Positions 34,785-46,084 of a DNA stretch of 64,000 nt are shown here, one piece after another. Under the pieces are notes generated by a model. That model saw only the letters and a program-made list of their open reading frames with translations, was not told where the DNA came from and searched no databases. Location of the stretch: assembly GCA_037042915.1 (NCBI GenBank), contig CM073195.1:62001-126000 (forward strand), in the 5' to 3' direction. The position numbers and the translations under genes were made by a program. The DNA comes from Auricularia sp. M13 (taxonomy: Eukaryota > Basidiomycota > Agaricomycetes > Auriculariales > Auriculariaceae). Position 1 is the first letter of the stretch. Each line of letters opens with the position of its first letter.

Positions 34785-35198
34785 GCCAGTGTTTGAAACC
34801 CTAGTCATCATTGATACATCGTGCTGTCACAAAAGGCGCAATGCAACTGTGTTAGCCAGCTGGAGTATCTGCTGATAGAGACTGGACTGGCAATCGAAGG
34901 TGGGAGATGCCTTCCATGATGACCCACCAAGCACAGATGTTTTTGAGGCACAACGCCGTCCAATGTTTCTCGTACAACTCGCTGTACATCATGTTATTGT
35001 CGCAGCGAGTGGACCTTATTGTCGCAGCGAGTGGACCGATGCCAGCTCCGTCCCCATGTACAAAGCAATTTGTGCGCTTCACGCAGAACTTTCTCTATTC
35101 GGCCAGCTCAAGGCCTTATCCACAGCAACACAGACCGGGTAGGTGCGCGAAGGCACATCATATGTCGATACCATTCTCCCAAGTAAATAGATACAATA

Positions 35199-35347
35199 GG
35201 GGGTGTCACAGTGGTCGCAACGGAATCCGCAACGCAAGTCGCAACGTCGCAACGTGTCGCAACACGTCGCAACAGACCGTTGCGACCTGTTGCGACTTTC
35301 GTTGCGGATTCCGTTGCGGATTCCGTTGCGACCACTGTGACACCCCC
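35199..35347. mobile_element. 149-bp palindromic MITE built from GTCGCAAC octamers
   Basis: Starts GGGGGTGTCACAGTGGTCGC and ends with its exact reverse complement. The outer 36 bp are a perfect inverted repeat. Most of the interior consists of repeats of GTCGCAAC or GTTGCGAC. TA lies on both sides (35197-35198, 35348-35349), consistent with a TA target duplication. It has no coding capacity. Confidence 0.75.
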
Positions 35348-35718
35348 TAATGTCCATGCGGGCAGTGCAGCGCGGGAATGGTGGTCACGACGATGTTGAG
35401 TGTGGATTTTGGTGGGGGCATGCTCACTGAACCTTAATTTCACTGCTAGAAGTCGATGCCCAACACGCCCTACCAGAAATGTATGTCATCCGGAAATTGT
35501 ATGCGATTCGAGGACAGGACTGGGGTGGGGCGTATGGAGAGCATCTGCAGCCGGTCTGCGGTTTAGAGCGTGCTTCTGATTCTCCTGACGGCACCCAATT
35601 GTTCGCTCAACAGAAAGGTCTAAAATATGAAATGAATAAGTATTATTCGGACTAGCTACTTTCACAATGATGACTAACCGAGGCATAGAAGCGTACAATG
35701 CGGTAGGCATTCATCTGG

Positions 35719-35746
35719 ATAGGATAGGATAGGATATTTATATAAG
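35719..35746. repeat. GGATA microsatellite beside a TATA-like stretch
   Basis: About four copies of GGATA are followed by ATTTATATAAG near 35741. A possible coding stretch (Ala/Ser/Thr-rich, about 35850-36015, plus strand) lies downstream, but no start or gene model could be fixed. Confidence 0.5.
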
Positions 35747-36139
35747 ACGGGGAGGTCCCACTTGGGAACGACCGCTCTGCGTGTGTCAATACTCACTTGA
35801 ACACCGCAACTGACGGACTCTTCACGATCGCAGCACCGCGAGCCGTCCAGGCCATCGTAACACTGAGTTCTTCATCTCCGCGCTGCGACATGCGCTGGAT
35901 GACATTATCCTACAGTCGGAAACAGTCGAGTCGACGCTGTCGGCGATTGAGGCCGCGACGCAAACGACAGCACCCGCATCCAGCGCCGCTCAAGGCCCAG
36001 GACCGGCGACACAGGTCAGCATGCAAGCCGCGCACAGCAAGACGTCCTTACCTTGATTGCAGGTGGATCGGGCGCCGCCCCTAATACAGGGAGGAGAAAG
36101 GATCACAAAAAGAACAGCGGATTGCGCGCGGAATGCACA

Positions 36140-36560
36140 TGCTCACCCTGATGACTTGCCGCTGGCGATGACATCGAACTCGAGGCAGATGGGCAGCGTG
36201 CTCTCCGGGTGAATACACGCGACCGCAACGTAAAGCGACAGCTTGCCGATCGAGATGGGCATGCTGTTGAAGCCGAGATCGCCCAGGCCCAGGATGCGAG
36301 TCGTCGGTGACGACGGCGATGCGGGCCTCGTCGCGGCGCGGCTACTGAGGACCTGGATCCCGCGCCTTTTCCTTCCGGGTGTCGAACTACGTGCAGGTCT
36401 TCAGCAATGCTCGGACATACGAGGCCCTCCGGTCGTCGGAAGTTGGCGGGGCGCGTCTGCAAGGCGACGGCGTTAGCAGATTGTAACGGGCACTGGGCCT
36501 GCTGCGCCGTATCATTCAGCCCGGGAAAGAGTTCCACGGGGACTACGTATGCGCTCGAGT
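36140..36560 (-). pseudogene. Malic enzyme relic
   Basis: On the minus strand one frame reads [20 protein letters not shown], then [20 protein letters not shown], then TLPICLE. These match the strongly conserved malic enzyme core (the [24 protein letters not shown] and P-ICLD blocks). A second frame just upstream reads FRRPEGL, another malic enzyme motif, so a frame change separates the two. The similarity stops soon after ICLE. The active-site and NAD(P)-binding regions on either side are missing. A functional enzyme oxidatively decarboxylates malate to pyruvate; this piece of about 140 codons cannot. Confidence 0.7.
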
Positions 36561-36927
36561 TCGTGTCTGAAGCCCATGTCGCTTGCGACGCCTGTATCTT
36601 CCCCTAGGGCAAGTTGTGAGCCCGCCAGCAAAGGTCAAGTGTAAGATACGCACCTAATGAAGCCCACGAGTCCAATGTGCATTAGCAATGTTGCAATATA
36701 GCCATGAGCAAGGTCCTCTAGGCGTGCTCAGTGCTCCAGCCTTTGGTGCGAGTGCGACATAAGTACCTATTAGTGATCATGACGGGAGACATTTCTTCTT
36801 TGATCAGTCGCTTAATCTAGCGCCCAAGGAAACAAGAATGCTAGCGCTGGAAATGCGTACAGGTGGTCGGTAGCGTATCCAGGCGGATGTTTGGCGTCAG
36901 CGGCATTTGCTAGATCGCGCCGCTGGG

Positions 36928-36965
36928 GCGCGTGTATTCCAGCATAATCCCTGGAATACGCGCGC
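36928..36965. other. 15-bp inverted repeat hairpin
   Basis: The arms GCGCGTGTATTCCAG and CTGGAATACGCGCGC pair with one mismatch around the loop CATAATCC. Confidence 0.7.
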
Positions 36966-37530
36966 TGGTTCAGTGATGGCGAGCGCCGCGGCGAGGCTAC
37001 GCGTAGCGGCGTGGCGCCGGGCACAGGTGGGCGGCAGGCCTAGTAGTAGGACGAATTGCCGGTGCGCCGCCTTCCTGGGACCAACCACTTGCGACATGCA
37101 AATGAAATAAGTATAAATATCGGTGAAAAAGCTTCTCCTGAGAAATACCTATCCCGTATTATAGCGAAGGGAGAAATGAAAGGGATAATGAGCAACGTGG
37201 GAGATTCAGACCCCCTCTTTAGTTTTCGGGCACTCGAGCTCCGGAGCAGCGCGCCGGAACCGGTGCGGTTTGGCCCGAACCTAATTGCAGCCGGGTTATT
37301 CCCCAGGCATAGTCCTCCCTATTAGTGATGGTAATGAACCAATGCAGAAAAATGCGACACGTAGGCTCACCATATTCAGGCCGTATGTAGAGAACACAAA
37401 TGGCATCCACCACTCATACAAGCTTTACGCAGTGTCGATCCGGACGTTTAGCATGCGGAAGCATTACACAGGCACTGGTCCCGGGCCGGCGGTGGACAAA
37501 CACAAACAGCCTTTCCCTCCTCCCTCACCA

Positions 37531-38572
37531 ATGAGTGACGACACTTCGAAAGGGTTCAGAGGCACGTTCCAGCTTGATACCCCGGGGCGGGTATATGTCT
37601 GGCAGGGCCTTTCGAAGTCGCGCCATGTCGAACAGGCCTTACCTGTCATTCTTCAAGGCGTGGCGTCTTTGAACATAGACACCGACCCCCCGCAGAAGGT
37701 CTGCCACTCCGGGCATTGATACGAGTGACTAATACTCTCAGAAGGGCCCTGCGGGTGTGCATCCTATTATTTCGCCAGATGAGGAACCGATGCCATCGGC
37801 GAGTAAAGGTTCCGCCGACAAAGGAGAGTCCCAAGTTTCGGTATGTTCGTCTTCCCTTCATGTCAATCCTCCGGACTATCATGCAAGCATTGAATATATC
37901 CTGTAGATGACGCAAATGGTTGGCCGCCGCCTGTCGCGAGCCCAAACGAGACGCAGAAATTCACACAATGAAACGAACTCGAAGAACGGAAGTGGTCGCG
38001 AGCGAGTAGAGATACAAAGCGCTGAATCTCCACCTCCCCCTGTCAGTACCAGTATCTTTCTGCAAGGCCTGCGGGAGGCATTGACGCACGCATCAAGCGC
38101 CCTGAGGAGGAAACTCTCGTTGGCAGGAAAGATGGTCGCAAGTCACGCACCGTGCAGGTCGAAGATGAATCGGACGAACTTGATGACCAAGTAAGCAGCT
38201 GATGTGAAAAATTTGGCTTTCGCGTTTATGCGATACCAGGGCATCACCCGCAAATTCAGATGGGTCTATGGCGTCAAAATCACGTTTTACGCATTATCCG
38301 GCGAAGCTCCGTTACTGGAGGTCCCGGAAAATGTCAAAGCCGAAGGGAACGACCACGTGTTTACGTACAACTATGTGGGCGATGCCATGCATGCTGCCTG
38401 GGTCGCGAAGGATGGCAGATGGATCAAGGCCAAGACCGGTGACACCGCGACGACGCTCAGGGACAACGAAGGGCAGCTCATGGTCCTTCGTCTCTTCGAA
38501 CCGAGCACCAAAGCAAACGGCATGGCAAGCTGGGTCAAAAGCAAATCGTTGAAGAGATACCAAATGAAGTAG
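37531..38572 (+). CDS. Multi-exon gene of unknown function, partly resolved
   Basis: A likely first exon starts with ATG at 37531 (MSDDTSKGFRGTFQLDTPGR). A GT donor at 37692 and acceptor at 37739 lead to a Pro/Ser/Lys exon ending about 37840. A GTATGT..TGTAG intron and a basic exon follow to about 38038. An acidic stretch (VEDESDELDD) sits before a GTAAGC donor at 38191. The last exon, from about 38260 to the stop at 38572, has a well-ordered alternation of hydrophobic and polar residues (VKITFYALSGEAPLLEV, GQLMVLRLFEP). One frame change near 38040-38070 is unresolved. No family was recognised. Confidence 0.45.
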
Positions 38573-39209
38573 TCAGCAATATAATCGTTACAGTCGTCGG
38601 CGTAATTGCAATCGTAGTCGTTCAAGCACGCGGACCTACAGTTCTACATGATTCCTTTGTCTACATTTATAATCATCTCTTATGTCTTCTCAAGCTATCA
38701 AGCGACTGGTTTCCGCAAGCAGAACCCTCAACTTGGTCAGTAACACGCCCCGCGCGCGGAAAGGTACAAAGCACCGTGGCCTTGGGGGCCGTGGGCCGAG
38801 GAGTGCCACCCCAGCCCGAGCCGCACATCAGCTCACGCGTAATGCGCCACCTTACTGTAATCATAGACAGAAAGCGGTCTAGCCACACTGCATATTGTGC
38901 GCTCGTCATGACTAACGGCGCATATCCTCACTAAGGCAGTCGCTCTCCAGGTCGGGATACGGCACAATATCATAGTATGCTGCATGGATCTTTGATTTGT
39001 GTCTCGTCGCCAACTAGCATTGATTGTATTTTATTGTTGTGAGTTCATCCAGAATCCCGTGAACAATAACAAAGCTTCCAGCCGCTACCACCACAGATTT
39101 GTAACCGCCACCTTGAGAGCTTAAATTACGGAGATTCGTTTCCTGTCTAAGAAAGTCAAGTCGCTCGCGCGCCTCGGGTCGAATCCTGGCTAGCTGCCCA
39201 CAAGTTCCC

Positions 39210-39497
39210 ATGCAAACCGATCCGGAAACCTTAGAGTTCCAGTCACTTGTCTGGGACAGGCATACGTCGGGAGAAACACTGCGAGAATCGCCCGAATTCA
39301 AGACCCTTCAGATCCAGCTACGACATCTCGTGAGTCTGGTGGCGGATATCATAGCCCTGAAAGTAAGCAAAGTTCAATTCTCGATTTCCGCGCAGACTGA
39401 CTTCAGGGCGAAAGAACAGGGCAAGAACGCTGATCGAGGATCTTCTCGCCATAGAAGGTCTTGCGCCTCGCGCTCAAGAGATATGTGAGTGTAGTAT
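39210..39497 (+). CDS. Candidate small gene, splicing unresolved
   Basis: An ATG at 39210 opens a helical frame (EFKTLQIQLRHLVSLVADII) ending at a GTAAGC donor near 39363. A downstream stretch reads LIEDLLAIEGLAPRAQEI before a GTGAGT donor near 39484. The two lie in different frames and no phase-correct join was found. From 39560 to 40330 nothing else was recognised. Confidence 0.25.
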
Positions 39498-40335
39498 GAC
39501 AAAGGAATACGAGCTGAAATGAAAGTCACAGTGGGTGGAATGCTAGATGATGTAGACTCGCGCACGGCATTCCTGGGGCCCCAGTAATTCCTAGCTTTGA
39601 TGTATCCCAGGCATCGCGGTGGTCATGATGCCGTAATTGAAACTTAGTGTTTGCCACTTCATTCAATCCCGCCGTGCCGCCGATGGGAACGGTTAGAATC
39701 ATTCATCCGACATGGCACCCACATGGATGCCTATTCCCGTGTTCAGGATATAGACACACATGCGTCCAAGCTCGGAGATGAGGTCTTCTACCAGTTCGGC
39801 CTGTCGGGCAGAAACACTATGTGCCGCCTGGTTCATCCGTACAGTCGTATGCACCAAGTCGGCGTGATATAGGAGCATGGTCAGTGAGCGTGATTTTGAA
39901 GGCCAGGTGAGGCTAGGCGAACGATTTTATCGAATACCGCGACTGCAACCCGAGCCACAACGAACCTTGTTATATTGCCGGTCGCGCAGCGGGGAGTACC
40001 AAGCGGATAGGCCGCACCAGAGTCGAGGTAACACGTAATACCACCGGGGTATAAGTAGAACCGCCGGACCAACTTTGCAGTAAAATCGGCTGCCGCGGGG
40101 TATCGAGTAGACTGGGGGTCGCTGCGAGGCGAGCTGGACGGATGATGGCGGCGGTGCGCGTGGGGCGCTATTGAGAACGTCGGATGAAACTGCTATGCGG
40201 GGCAGCAGAAGATGTGTTCACTTTGAGACCATACTGTATTTCAGGTTTCGTCGCAATGATAGAGCGAAACGTAATGCAATTTCCGATGAACCGTAATGCA
40301 TCCCCGTTCAGATATGTTAGACACTTGTATTTTGG

Positions 40336-40505
40336 TTTGCTACTCCCAGCTCCCAGAACTCCCAGGTCCTGACTTTGACTGCTCCTGACTCCTGAACCCG
40401 AGACTTGTACTCCCAAAGTTAATGGTGAAATAAAACTTGTACTCCCAGAGAGCAACTTGTAAGGTGGAATAAAACACAAGTCACTCCTGACTCCCAAAAT
40501 GGTCA
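40336..40505. repeat. Degenerate CTCCCA/GGGAG repeat
   Basis: About ten imperfect copies of ACTCCCA/CTCCTGA words. The style matches the tail of the SINE-like insertion at 55188-55470. Confidence 0.55.
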
Positions 40506-40597
40506 AAGCAGAGCAGATGTATTGCGCGAGTTGTGTGCGAAAGATACAGTGTGTCGAGATGAGAAAAAAACGAGCTACGATACAGCTATAATACAAC

Positions 40598-43500
40598 TTA
40601 TGCTACAGCTACAGGCAATTCCGGACGAAGGTGAGGCACCGGCGGCAGTCTGTGACGATAGTCCATGAAGGACTGGGCGAAGCAATGCCAAACGCTGCTC
40701 TCCAGATTATAGAAGAGCTCGGACTCGCAGTTCACGGAGTGGATGTTGCCGCCGATGGCGACGAGCTCATCCCACGGTTTGAGGAACTGGTCAGCTCGAG
40801 GCCAAGGGCGCATGAACGTGTAGAAGTTCCACAGGCTCTCGAGGCGCTCGGTGCGATCGACGACGGTCAGCTTGTTGATCGCATTCCGGTCCGTGCCAGG
40901 GACAAAGTCGGAGCCACCCCAGCAACCGCGGCATTGTCTATATCGCTGCTTTGCGTCGAACTGGAGTGGCGCGTGGTCGGGGTGACTCTGCCGGATCGTG
41001 AGGTCGAGGTAGAAGAGCTCATAGCGGAACTCTAGCTCCGTCAGTTCCCACATGATGTACCTGCGCCAATCCAGCGACGGCCAGACAGCATCGTCGTCCT
41101 TGCCCGCCGTGAAGGGAGGAAGCTCGTAACCGTCAAAGGTCGGGTGGTTGATTCGGTCGATATATTGACCGATGCGCTTCAGCGGCTCGGCGGGCGGCAT
41201 CTCGACGGGCGGCTCAGCAGGCGGCTCGGGCGGTGTCTTGTTGGCGGGGGGCTCAGCAGGCGGCTCAGGCTGCGTCGTCAAAGGCTTTGGACCAGCAGTG
41301 GGAGGTGGTTCGAGTCGTGACGAGCTCGACGGCACCGCTGGCGGCTCGGGCCCGACAGACAACGGCGGCACAGACGGATCCTCGAAACGCGAACGGCGCC
41401 ACTCGACGATGGTGCCAAGGGGGCCCATAACCGCAACGGGACCCTGCTTGTTGGCCTTTGGTTGCGGTTTTTTGACACCCGCACGTTCCCAGCATCTACA
41501 ATTTCATGAGTGATTAATGACTGAGCACAACTGCGGACATACCCATCCCAATCTGCCCGCCAAATCCGTCGCGATCGAGGTGCCAGTCGCGGATGGTCAT
41601 CGTTTGTCCGCCACTCAATCGAGTTCTTGAGCAGCTGCTCGCCTTCGAGGTACTGCGTGGACAAGGGCAGATAGATGATGCGCTTCGCCTTGTAGTCCCA
41701 CCACTCCGTCATGCCGCGCTTGATGTTGTGGAAGTCGCGATGCTTGCGACTGATCAGCCAGAACGTTGGGGCGTCGTCGTTTGCCTCATCCACGCTGAAG
41801 TACCACACAGTGTAGTACGTCAGCGGGCGCGTCTTCTTGCTCTTGGGCTCTGAGATATACCAGGTCTTGGGTTCGACCTGGCGCCGCTCAGCCTCGCTCC
41901 GTCGAGCTACTTCGCCTTGTTCGGGTTCGTCGAAAAGGTCGCGAATGAGCGTGTCCTTGAGCTCAGAGACGGTCTTTGCCTGGACGGGGGGACTAGGCGG
42001 ACCGTACATTTCGTTCATTTCCTCCTCGCAAGAGTCAGAATCTTCGTCGATGTCGAAGACTCTCGCCGGCCGTGGACGGTTCAGACGGGGCGGAGGCGGC
42101 GGCGCAGGCTGGGGTGGAGGCGGCGGCGGATGCGGCGGCGCTGGCGCATGTACGGCTTGACCGGACTGTGCAGCAGACGGTTGGGATGCGGGCGGTAGCG
42201 GAGCAGGCTCGTCTTCGTCCTGCACACTATCATCCACAGGCTTGGGCAACGATGTGACCTTAGGTGCTGGTTGCGGCAGGCTCGCGTCCAGACCGAGCAA
42301 GTTGACCATGCGAGCGACATGCTGCTCCGGCACGACCAACTTCAACAAATTTCGCCAATGAGGCGCGGACATGCCTGGATTCTGACTGGCATCCGTCGTC
42401 GCCAGTCGCCGAAGAAAATAAGGACGGATCTTGAGCCAATGCAGCAAGGGTTTAGCGGTATTCAAGTTTCCGCTCTTGACTTCCTGGGGCCGCGTGGCAC
42501 TGGCGGGGTACACCGCCCTTGCCCTTGCGTAAGTTAAAGCCGGGCTCCTTTGCGGCCTTCCAGGCGTTGACGAAATACGATGCCAAGGGGACCTTGTGCA
42601 GCTGCAACTTGCCGATGTTCGGCGGCACAGGCAGCACGTCGGCGGTCATGAGGTCCAGCTGCCGCTCCCGCGATACATTCACGCGCCCGGAGACGTTATG
42701 AGCGGGCATGAATACCGTTGGGAACCAGTGCGGCCGCTCCGTGCTCTTGTAAGCCGAAATCCTGTCTGGCGCCACGAGCACAATGTTGTCCAGGCCAATT
42801 GTCGAGTTCTTCCCTTCGAGCAGCTTCGCAGTCGTTCGCGGTTGCGCTTCTTTGGCGGGGCATCCGCGCTGGAACCCGGGTCTTTGCAGTTCTGGTCAGT
42901 AACCTATCATGAGAAATAGCCAACAGATACATACCCTGTCTTTTGCGCTTGGACGACATGCCCGACCCTTTCGCGCCTGTCGATGGCCCGGCTGCTGACA
43001 GCTGCGGCGCTGGAGGCAGATGCCCTGCAAGATGCGCTGGCGCGGGAGGAAGATGCGCTGGCCGGGGAGGAAGATGCGCTGGCGGGGGAGGAAGATGCGC
43101 TGGCAGGGGAGGAAGATGCGCTGGCGGGGGAGGAAGTGGCGCTGGCAGTGGCGGCTTAGCCAGCCTCGGGTCATGGCTCGTCGAACTCGGACCTGCAACG
43201 CCGCTCGACGAGCTTGCGACGGGTACAGGCGCGTTGTCCTGGAAGCCGACGTCCTCGGTGCCGTTCCAGACGGACTCGGTGACGGCGACGTTTGATCCAG
43301 AGAAGGTCGTGATGTCGCTGACGGGCTGCGCCTCGACATAATGGTTGCGCTCGATGTCGTGTATATGAGCGCATTGCTGACTCCCGTACATCCTGTACAT
43401 GGCTCGTCGGATGACTCCCGCCTGCTGCTTCTCAAGGAGCTCGTTGAAGTGTGCTCGAGTGAAAGGCAGGAGCTGCCACACAGGAATGTCTCGCGATGCG

Positions 43501-44484
43501 TAGAACATGGCGAACTTGTCACTGGTGGTGAAGCAGCCCCGATAAGGCGCGACGTGCCGAGTAGCCTGATATATATGCGCCCGGCGAGCAACCTCGTATG
43601 ACGAGACGGTGGGAATGTATGCGTCCAATCCCGCCTCGAGGTCGCCCGTCTTCTTCTCCAACTCCATCCAGCCCCGTATCTCGTTCAGACAGCGCTGCCA
43701 CTCTGCGAAGTTGACGTGACAGTCCCACTTCTTTAACGACTGTCGTCTCAGGCTGCTTGTGAGCTCAACGAACTTGTCGTACCGCTCTGTTGGAATACGG
43801 GCCAACGCAGTCCTGCGGCCTGGCTTCTCCACGGCTGCCCGCCAAAGGGGTGTCGTCTCCAGCTCCGTCGTTTCGATACGATTTAGAAGCAGCGTGGGCA
43901 ACTTGAAGAGCTCGCTGCCCGCTGGTCGGAGGTGCTCGTCTTCGAGACGATACCAACCCAAGTCTCCGAGCATGTCGGTGTGCCGGAGATTCCACCAGGC
44001 GCGGCCAATCTGCAGCAGAACTTGTGAGCCCACTGGCTTGAGCAGCGGCACGAACGCCATGTGCAGGTTGTTCTCGTCGTGCATCTGCGGCAGTTGGCTT
44101 GCCTCGTAGAGACCGAAGCGACCGTCGACGCAGCGCGTTGGGTCGACGACGGGGTAGTCTGGTATCTCGGGCACAACGTCTCGATTCGTCCGCACGATGT
44201 ATCTGGCCTCCTGCAGGCTGGGCCAGGCGCAGAAATACGGCAGAGCGGTGAACGAGGGGTCCTCCCTGAACGAAGCCATCAGAGGCTCGTCTGCCAGTAG
44301 AAACATCTCGAGAACTCACGATTCATTCTCGTCGATGTCCATCTGGACGTCGACAGCCTGTGCCTGCGCGTTCGGATTCGACGCTGGCTGGCTGCGAGGT
44401 CGTCAGCATCAGATCGAGACGGCATACTCGAAAAACTCACGCATTGTCGACGTCCATGTCGACGTCTCGAGAGTCCACGTTCAT
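40598..44484 (-). CDS. Large lineage-specific gene with a one-base frame break
   Basis: Exons are 44484-44441, 44391-44320, 44265-42935, 42891-41543 and 41495-40598, with introns of 49, 54, 43 and 47 nt. Total exon length is 3,694 nt, one more than a multiple of three. The frame changes once near 42510, where dropping one G in GGGCGG would make the protein continuous at about 1,230 aa. The N-terminus is acidic, with several VD/MD pairs. Next come TRCVDGRFGLYEASQLP and a DIPVWQLL core, then a Pro-rich run with five PAHLPPx repeats, an NLS-like KRKR, another Pro-rich acidic linker, and a C-terminal domain (MWELTELEFRYELFYLD). From memory the modules resemble agaricomycete hypothetical proteins, and the N-terminal part resembles the extra ORF of the chromovirus. 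The function is unknown. It is either a recent pseudogene or an assembly indel. Confidence 0.7.
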
Positions 44485-44689
44485 TTTCGTTTGCCTGAGC
44501 GACTTGTAAATAAAAATTGACATGGTTTCGGTATAGATGGCTCACTGAAATACGAGTTCGAGAATATCTACTAGTGGATCTGTGGATGATTTCTATACTA
44601 CGTCTAATATACGACAGGCTGAATACTTGGGACGATTCTGAGTGGTGGGAGGGGGTGGAGAGAGACGGACGGTACAGGCGGTGACTGTG

Positions 44690-45084
44690 CGATGCACGAA
44701 CGAACGGGACGCTTGAGCGCTGATCGCGGCAAGCTCAACAGCCACGTTCACTGATGCGTGAGCGTGGCGCTGATTTATGTTCACTTGCGAGGGACAGACG
44801 GACTGGGGGTGCGCAGGCAGCGTGACTGTGTGATGCACGGACGAACTGGACGCTTGAGCGCTGATCGCGGCAAGCTCAACAGCCACGTTCACTGATGCGT
44901 GAGCATGGCGCTGATTTATGTGGAGGTTCGAGGGAGAGACGGAATGGGGGTGCGCAGGCTGCGCAGTACAGGCGGCGATTGTCTGACGCTCAAAGACGCT
45001 GGTGTCACTGATGCGTGAACCAGGTCGATGGTGCAGGAGCTCCCAGTAGCGCGTCCAGCTACACGTTCGCTGACGCGCGAACGG
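44690..45084. repeat. Hairpin array 1 with constant six-base loop
   Basis: Four hairpins have loops TGATGC or TGACGC on the plus strand: arms 44741-44751/44758-44768 (GCCACGTTCAC), 44882-44892/44899-44909, about 44999-45008/45015-45023, and 45064-45070/45077-45083 (CGTTCGC with GCGAACG, perfect). The first two lie in a 141-bp tandem duplication. The array is 0.2-0.6 kb upstream of the ATG of the large minus-strand gene, so on that gene's sense strand the loops read GCGTCA or GCATCA. Confidence 0.8.
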
Positions 45085-45239
45085 TCCACTGGCGCGATAC
45101 TCTGCGTCGACTGACTCGTCTACGCAGCGAAGGAGAGCTTGGAGAGCGCCCGGCGGCAGCCGGCGGCTGACTCGGGCACTTCGAACTCCGCTCAGCCAAA
45201 TCGGTCGTCTAAGTTGTCGAATGGCCTTTCCTCAACGCA

Positions 45240-45480
45240 GAGGCCGAGAATAAATTTACAAAATTTCGAAAAAAAATGATAAAACTACAACAAGTTTAAA
45301 TGAGCACACTGGAATAATATCTCATGAAATTTCCGCTGTGCCCTTCCTGTCTCACACTCCTGACTCAACCTCATGGCCTGAGATAGCATTATTTTAACTG
45401 AGAAACCCTCAATTTAACTCTCAAAGGGGTCTTGTAGATTAGTTAAGTCATCTTGAGCCCTGCATTGGCTGAGCTTTCAT
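45240..45480. other. AT-rich intergenic stretch
   Basis: Markedly richer in A and T than its surroundings, with A and T homopolymers near 45255-45280. No gene is seen. Confidence 0.5.
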
Positions 45481-45509
45481 TTCCAGAGTTCGCGTTCCCG
45501 AACGGGACA

Positions 45510-45521
45510 CGTCACGTGACG
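45510..45521. promoter_or_regulatory. Palindrome CGTCACGTGACG, possible upstream element
   Basis: A perfect 12-bp palindrome combining an E-box core (CACGTG) with TGACG half-sites, with two more TGACG words within 20 bp. It lies about 570 bp before the dioxygenase gene. Regulatory use is a guess. Confidence 0.3.
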
Positions 45522-46084
45522 CTGTTGACGGTGACGCAATGAGCAGTGAGACGCGACTGCGACCGCACGTTGAGGATCCTGGCCCGGATACTTGCCGCAA
45601 TATGTTCGGAATAATATCTTAAATACAATCCGTCGGTCGTGGGCGCGGGACGGACGCGTCGCGAGCGACGGACGCATCTCGCACCGACGACGACGAAAAG
45701 GGTATTCAACCGCTGCTCTGGCTGCCGTTTGCGACCACCCTGAGCTGCCGCAACGGCGTCACTGGCTTATGCTAGGACCCTAGAGCTCCCTCAAGCCGCA
45801 GCGGCGAAGGTTGCTCCGGGGTATGCGGCCAGAGCAGAAGTTGAACACGCGGTTTAAAGTCCGCGCGTTCGCGGCTTCTGCGCGCCGGGTTGCACGCACC
45901 ACGTGACCTGCATTCCCGATATGGCAACGATTCCGTGCCTGCACCGGTCCGCAAAACACGCGCCGCACATGATGTGCTGGCGTTGCTCTTATCGATCCTC
46001 GATCTCTCCCTAATAACCCACGTCGCAGCGAGCACATAAGCCGTGCTTTTTCCGCAGCCGATCTCGCGCACATCCGTCCTGCCC

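Noticed and set aside
42473-42500. 28-nt intron to explain the frame break in the large gene
   Set aside because: Phase would work, but it is far shorter than the 43-86 nt introns here, and the sequence it would remove (VYPASATRPQ) looks coding.
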